Below are positions 61,232-64,000 of a DNA stretch of 64,000 bases, piece by piece. Below the pieces are notes generated by a model, which did not search any database, had not been told where the DNA came from, and was given only the letters and a program-made list of their open reading frames with translations. This DNA is from Bacillus_AB infantis_B (GTDB taxonomy: Bacteria; Bacillota; Bacilli; Bacillales; Cytobacillaceae). The position numbers and the translations under genes were made by a program. The DNA lies in NCBI RefSeq assembly GCF_008180445.1, contig NZ_VTER01000003.1, positions 186,001 through 250,000 on the forward strand. Direction: 5' to 3'. Position 1 is the first letter of the stretch; each line of letters begins with the position of its first letter.

Positions 61232-61509
61232 GCTGCACCGGGTCCGCCTGAGACGGATTCAATAATCTTGTAAATAGTCGGGATAAGCTGATCGGCCGGC
61301 AGCCCGTCATATAAATCGTCGAGAGTAAACTTATCCTGGAAGATATCGTTGACAATGATACCCATCACCTCATCCAACTGTTCAGGTGTAAGGTTATCAA
61401 AATTCGTCAGCTCTTTCTTTAGGCCCAGCATCTTCCGGAAGGCCCGGGAAGGAATGAATGGGGCTGTAAATACTTTGTTTTCTCCGTCTTTCGTTAGCTC
61501 AATACGCAT
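61210..61509 (-). CDS. Tail assembly chaperone (gpG-like)
   Basis: The 99-residue protein starts MRIELTKDGENKVFTAPFIP and is the common tail chaperone located between major tail protein and tape measure genes. It carries the slippery heptamer near its 3' end, so a minor longer product (about 150 residues) is expected. AGAAGGAGG precedes the ATG. Confidence 0.87.
   Translation of the reverse strand: MRIELTKDGENKVFTAPFIPSRAFRKMLGLKKELTNFDNLTPEQLDEVMGIIVNDIFQDKFTLDDLYDGLPADQLIPTIYKIIESVSGGPGAAGNEVKA
61225..61231 (-). promoter_or_regulatory. Programmed -1 ribosomal frameshift site GGGAAAC
   Basis: The heptamer is in the right phase (G GGA AAC in the chaperone frame). Slippage by -1 gives GGG AAA CGA and enters the open extension frame. 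A possible stimulatory stem (GGC-ATAG with CTAT-GCC) begins about 8 bases downstream. Confidence 0.85.
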
Positions 61510-61530
61510 GTAGAACTCCTCCTTCTATTC

Positions 61531-61557
61531 AAAAAAGAGCCGGTAAAACCGACTCTT
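61531..61557 (-). terminator. Terminator after the major tail protein gene
   Basis: On the minus strand AAGAGTCGGT pairs with ACCGGCTCTT, then TTTT. It would lower expression of chaperones and tape measure relative to tail tube protein. Confidence 0.85.
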
Positions 61558-61563
61558 CATCAC

Positions 61564-62145
61564 TTATGCGACTGGGGCATATTCTCCCGTAGAGATAACC
61601 TCTTCAGTAAACCAGTTGGCAGTCAGTGCTTGATCCACTCCCACATCATTGCTCTTGACCTTATAGCGCCAGTCACCATCAAAATCCCTCTTCAGGAATT
61701 GACCTGTAATGGTCGGGGTTTGATACTCGATGTTTTCACCTTTGGTTTGATGATTCTGCTGCGGGATTGAGAATTTGCCTTTCAGTAGCCAAACAAACAT
61801 CTCACCTCCATCACTGGTCCTGGACATGAACCCGATGGCCACATACGGGGCAACGTCATCGGCATTTTCTACCATGACCCCCGATTCGTTGATGGTATGC
61901 CCCAGAAGTTCAGCTTCGACAGCGATAGGGAGATCAGATGTATTGATGGTCAGCTCTGTCGTCCCCAAGCTGGAATCCGTGGCGGCCGGACCATCATCTG
62001 CATACAGGGTGGATGTATTCGATGAAGTATTCATCCCCACTGAAATGGCAGGGGCAATTCGCTTTGGTGGTTCGTATGTGGCCCCTGTTTCGTCATCTTT
62101 TAATAATTTTGCAAAGTGCAAGTTTTTCAATCCAATCGTAGCCAA
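61564..62145 (-). CDS. Major tail (tube) protein, phi13 family
   Basis: The 193-residue protein starts MATIGLKNLHFAKLLKDDE and contains ISVGMNTSSNTSTLYADDGP and LLGHTINESGVMVENADDVA, the pattern of phi13-type major tail proteins. It polymerises into the tail tube. The start is TTG 62145 with AAGGAGG upstream. Confidence 0.88.
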   Translation of the reverse strand: MATIGLKNLHFAKLLKDDETGATYEPPKRIAPAISVGMNTSSNTSTLYADDGPAATDSSLGTTELTINTSDLPIAVEAELLGHTINESGVMVENADDVAPYVAIGFMSRTSDGGEMFVWLLKGKFSIPQQNHQTKGENIEYQTPTITGQFLKRDFDGDWRYKVKSNDVGVDQALTANWFTEEVISTGEYAPVA

Positions 62146-62160
62146 TGTATTTCCTCCTTT

Positions 62161-62484
62161 TTATTGAACATAGTTAAAACGGAGTACCTTGTGGAAGTAT
62201 CCCGTATCTTCTTCAAACATTTCTGTTTCCATTGATCGGACAAAGCCGTTTTCTATTAAAGCCATTTTGACGGAACTGGTGAGATCGGAATAATCCGATA
62301 GACTCCAAATATCCACTTGAATGGAATGGGCTGTCCGCTTTTCCACATCATCCGCAGTAACCGCAGATCGCTGATTGAATTCAAAGAAAGTGATATAGGT
62401 GGTCGCATCCCCGGGATATGTCTGAAAGTCTACCGGGACGCCTAATGGCTCCAATGTCTTGATGATTAAAGCATTCAGGCTCAT
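62161..62484 (-). CDS. Tail completion/terminator-type protein
   Basis: A 107-residue protein starting MSLNALIIKTLEPLGVPVDF, with ITFFEFNQRSAVTADD. Its size and place between the HK97 gp10-like gene and the major tail protein fit a tail terminator or DUF3168-like completion protein. Overlaps the upstream gene by 4 bases. Confidence 0.7.
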   Translation of the reverse strand: MSLNALIIKTLEPLGVPVDFQTYPGDATTYITFFEFNQRSAVTADDVEKRTAHSIQVDIWSLSDYSDLTSSVKMALIENGFVRSMETEMFEEDTGYFHKVLRFNYVQ

Positions 62485-62900
62485 ATTCCCAGTTCCCTCT
62501 TCACAACATCAGACATTGCTTCCTGGACAGCTTGTTTACTATTTTCAAAGGCTGGACCCATAAAAGGCTTGGGGGCCATGGCAGGATACGGATAATTTAC
62601 CTTCTTCCCGTTCCGCTTTATCTTTGCAACCCCCGCCTTTCTTCCGAACTCGACAATATGGGCGTAAAAGGCATCGCCCTGCTGGTCAATCCCGACATGG
62701 ATTTCTTCTCCCTCCACATCGGTTATGGCTATATTCTCTTTGAGGATCCCTTTCCTGACTGGCGCCTCATTCTCGACAGCTTGTTTCATCACCTCTGCAC
62801 CGGCGGTCAGGGCCTTTTCTTTGGTTTGATGACTGACTGACTGGCCCATCATGGTCACCTGGCTTATCAATTGGCTCAGGCCTTCTAATTCTGCAGGCAC
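62481..62900 (-). CDS. HK97 gp10-family head-tail protein
   Basis: A 139-residue protein with ALTAGAEVMKQAVENEAPVR, then KGILKENI, and FYAHIVEFGRKA, PAMAPKPFMGPAFE, the typical HK97 gp10 pattern. It is a neck or tail-completion protein. GTG start with GAGGT upstream; one-base overlap with the head closure gene. Confidence 0.87.
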   Translation of the reverse strand: MPAELEGLSQLISQVTMMGQSVSHQTKEKALTAGAEVMKQAVENEAPVRKGILKENIAITDVEGEEIHVGIDQQGDAFYAHIVEFGRKAGVAKIKRNGKKVNYPYPAMAPKPFMGPAFENSKQAVQEAMSDVVKRELGI

Positions 62901-63235
62901 TACCTCACTTCCCTTCCCACGATCGTCAGAGTCTTAAATGCCTCATTATCGTTGATAGGTGGGGCGACAATGTCAAAATACCTTCCCCTATATTCAATGC
63001 GCATATCCGAATGAATGCCCTCTGTATAGCGAACAACGAACGTCTTGGAATCCCTCGCATAGGTACTGGCCGCCGAATAAAACTCAACATTGGATGATTT
63101 GTCATTGGGCGTTTTGATCATGGCCCATGCCCTTTTAAAGTCGGTCCAGTTATTGACGGGGAAGCCGTTAGCATTCTTCGAGGGACTCTTGTTCTCCTGG
63201 AACGTAATCCTGTGTTTAAACAGTCCCGGATTCAC
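62900..63235 (-). CDS. Head closure (head-tail adaptor) protein
   Basis: A 111-residue beta-barrel protein starting MNPGLFKHRITFQENKSPSK, with MRIEYRGRYFDIVAPP, matching SPP1 gp16/HK97-type stoppers. It closes the portal after DNA packaging. GTG start with GGAG 6 bases upstream; overlaps the preceding gene by 20 bases. Confidence 0.87.
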   Translation of the reverse strand: MNPGLFKHRITFQENKSPSKNANGFPVNNWTDFKRAWAMIKTPNDKSSNVEFYSAASTYARDSKTFVVRYTEGIHSDMRIEYRGRYFDIVAPPINDNEAFKTLTIVGREVR

Positions 63236-63545
63236 CGGTGTCTCCGTCCTTCAAGGCAGACTCGATATACTCAATCACGGTCTTTCTATTCTTGTTCTTT
63301 TTCTCTTCTTCCAGATAGGACTTTAACTCATCTGCTGAGAGTCCCTGCAGTGCCTCGGTTACATCCTCAATATTTTGGTCCAGCAGGCTGCCTTCCCCTT
63401 GTAGCTCTTCTCCCAGGAAGCCCCTTCGCTGCAGGTCTTTTATTCGGGCAGAATTTGAGTGTTCATAGACACTATCCTTCTTCACACGTTCCTTTGTGTC
63501 CTTATCCCTGAATGTTTTGATAACGCTGTATTGTTTTTTCGGCAT
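63216..63545 (-). CDS. Small phage head-region protein
   Basis: A 109-residue charged protein starting MPKKQYSVIKTFRDKDTKER. Its N-terminus resembles short head-region domains of Bacillus phages (YqbF-like), and the C-terminus (ALQGLSADELKSYLEEEKKN) looks like a small helix-extension-helix/Rho-N-type motif. ATG 63545 has AAGGAGG upstream and overlaps the previous stop (TGATG). Function unknown. Confidence 0.7.
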   Translation of the reverse strand: MPKKQYSVIKTFRDKDTKERVKKDSVYEHSNSARIKDLQRRGFLGEELQGEGSLLDQNIEDVTEALQGLSADELKSYLEEEKKNKNRKTVIEYIESALKDGDTGESGTV

Positions 63546-63838
63546 CAAAATTCCTCCTTAATTGTCGGTGTGTGCTGCAGCTGCAAAAGCATGGACTGAA
63601 CTGAGAATCTGACTTTTTCGCTTGGCTTGGATCCCATCAGCTCTCTGTTTTCATACCAGTCCGCCACAAGAATCAGGCAAAAGAGCTTTGCCTGGGAGGA
63701 GGGCTCTTTATACTCCCTCCCTGTGGCATTCTTTAAATAATCCTCGGCCGCGCCAGATAGAAGAATCAGTATTTCATTTTCCTCATCTCCATCGATGCGC
63801 AGCCACGACTTTGTTTCCTCTAAGCTAAGGATCATCAT
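63545..63838 (-). CDS. Head-tail connector protein (gp6-like)
   Basis: A 97-residue helical protein starting MMILSLEETKSWLRIDGDEE, with AAEDYLKNATGR and LVADWYENRELMG, the pattern of HK97 gp6-like connectors that sit under the portal. ATG 63838 is chosen; the longer frame starting at 63922 runs back over the capsid gene end and has no site. Confidence 0.88.
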   Translation of the reverse strand: MMILSLEETKSWLRIDGDEENEILILLSGAAEDYLKNATGREYKEPSSQAKLFCLILVADWYENRELMGSKPSEKVRFSVQSMLLQLQHTPTIKEEF

Positions 63839-63867
63839 CCCACCGCCTTTATAAGGGCCGCAGCCCC

Positions 63868-64000
63868 TTACACTGTTTCGGCAATATCCAGCTGGCCATA
63901 TACTGCTGCGCCTGTATCCCATGTTTTAATGTCGTCGCGCATGAGGGCTCTCAGGTCAGTAGTATCGCGCTTGAAAGCATCGCCGCCTTCTTTTGTACTG
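63868..64000 (-). CDS. Major capsid protein, C-terminal end (cut by window edge)
   Basis: The frame open to the window edge ends KEGGDAFKRDTTDLRALMRD, then DIKTWDTGAAVYGQLDIAETV. This resembles the C-terminus of HK97-fold capsid proteins, where an RALMRDD-type motif precedes the last strand. Position just upstream of the gp6-like connector supports it. Only 44 codons are visible, so the assignment rests on this motif and synteny. Confidence 0.72.
   Translation of the reverse strand, partial: STKEGGDAFKRDTTDLRALMRDDIKTWDTGAAVYGQLDIAETV

Larger units (their letters stand above)
46524..64000. mobile_element. Left part of a siphovirus-type prophage
   Basis: From the sufB remnant to the window end all recognisable genes are phage-type. 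Reading from right to left along transcription: capsid, connectors, tail tube, tail chaperones, tape measure, Dit, tail-tip proteins, XhlA, holin, endolysin and cargo genes next to the attachment site. This is a complete late-gene order of a lambdoid-type siphovirus prophage of Firmicutes. Structural genes overlap tightly and look intact. Integrase, regulation, replication, terminase and portal genes are outside. Confidence 0.92.

Overview
The window is chromosomal DNA of a spore-forming member of the Bacillaceae. The evidence is the classical Bacillus gene order priA-def-fmt-rsmB-rlmN-prpC-prkC-rsgA-rpe-thiN-spoVM-rpmB-asp23-fakA-recG-fapR-plsX-fabD-fabG-acpP-rnc-smc-ftsY, a 26-residue SpoVM, sporulation proteins YunB and a YhcN/YlaJ-type lipoprotein, strong AGGAGG ribosome binding sites and a FapR operator. 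The species cannot be fixed from the sequence alone.

Region 1 (1-24.7 kb) is a dense plus-strand housekeeping block covering primosome, formylmethionine cycle, rRNA methylation, Ser/Thr phosphosignalling, small-subunit GTPase, thiamine, fatty acid and phospholipid synthesis, RNase III, SMC and FtsY. Only rpmB runs the other way. Several true starts are TTG or GTG codons lying just downstream of a ribosome binding site.

Region 2 (24.7-27.6 kb) replaces the ylxM-ffh genes expected after ftsY. It holds five imperfectly palindromic intergenic repeats of two alternating subtypes (A-B-A-B-A). The first A copy is split by a 1.8-kb group II intron whose EBS1 and EBS2 are perfect 7-nt complements of the flanking repeat. 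The intron protein gene is frameshifted next to an undetermined base.

Region 3 (27.6-46.5 kb) resembles the yut/yun neighbourhood of Bacillus: P-loop kinase, PrsA-like foldase, HtrA protease, YutF phosphatase, YutE, an EAL protein, small Bacillus-specific proteins, lipoyl synthase, M23 endopeptidase YunA, a MetP/MetS-type transporter with its tiny subunit, an NhaC-family transporter behind a lysine riboswitch, YunB, an HD-GYP protein, YunC, YunD and YunF.

Region 4 (46.5 kb to the end) is the left part of a siphovirus-type prophage integrated at the 3' end of sufB. A short sufB 3' remnant and its terminator mark the junction. Reading rightward come an AT-rich cargo segment (secreted protein plus lipoprotein), the lysis cassette (GH25-SLH endolysin, holin, XhlA), tail-tip genes (XkdX, propeller-like protein, 1032-residue collagen-like tail protein, Dit), a 1224-residue tape measure, tail chaperones with a GGGAAAC -1 frameshift site, the major tail protein, connector proteins and the C-terminus of a probable major capsid protein cut by the window edge. 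Integrase, repressor and packaging genes are not in the window and should lie to the right.
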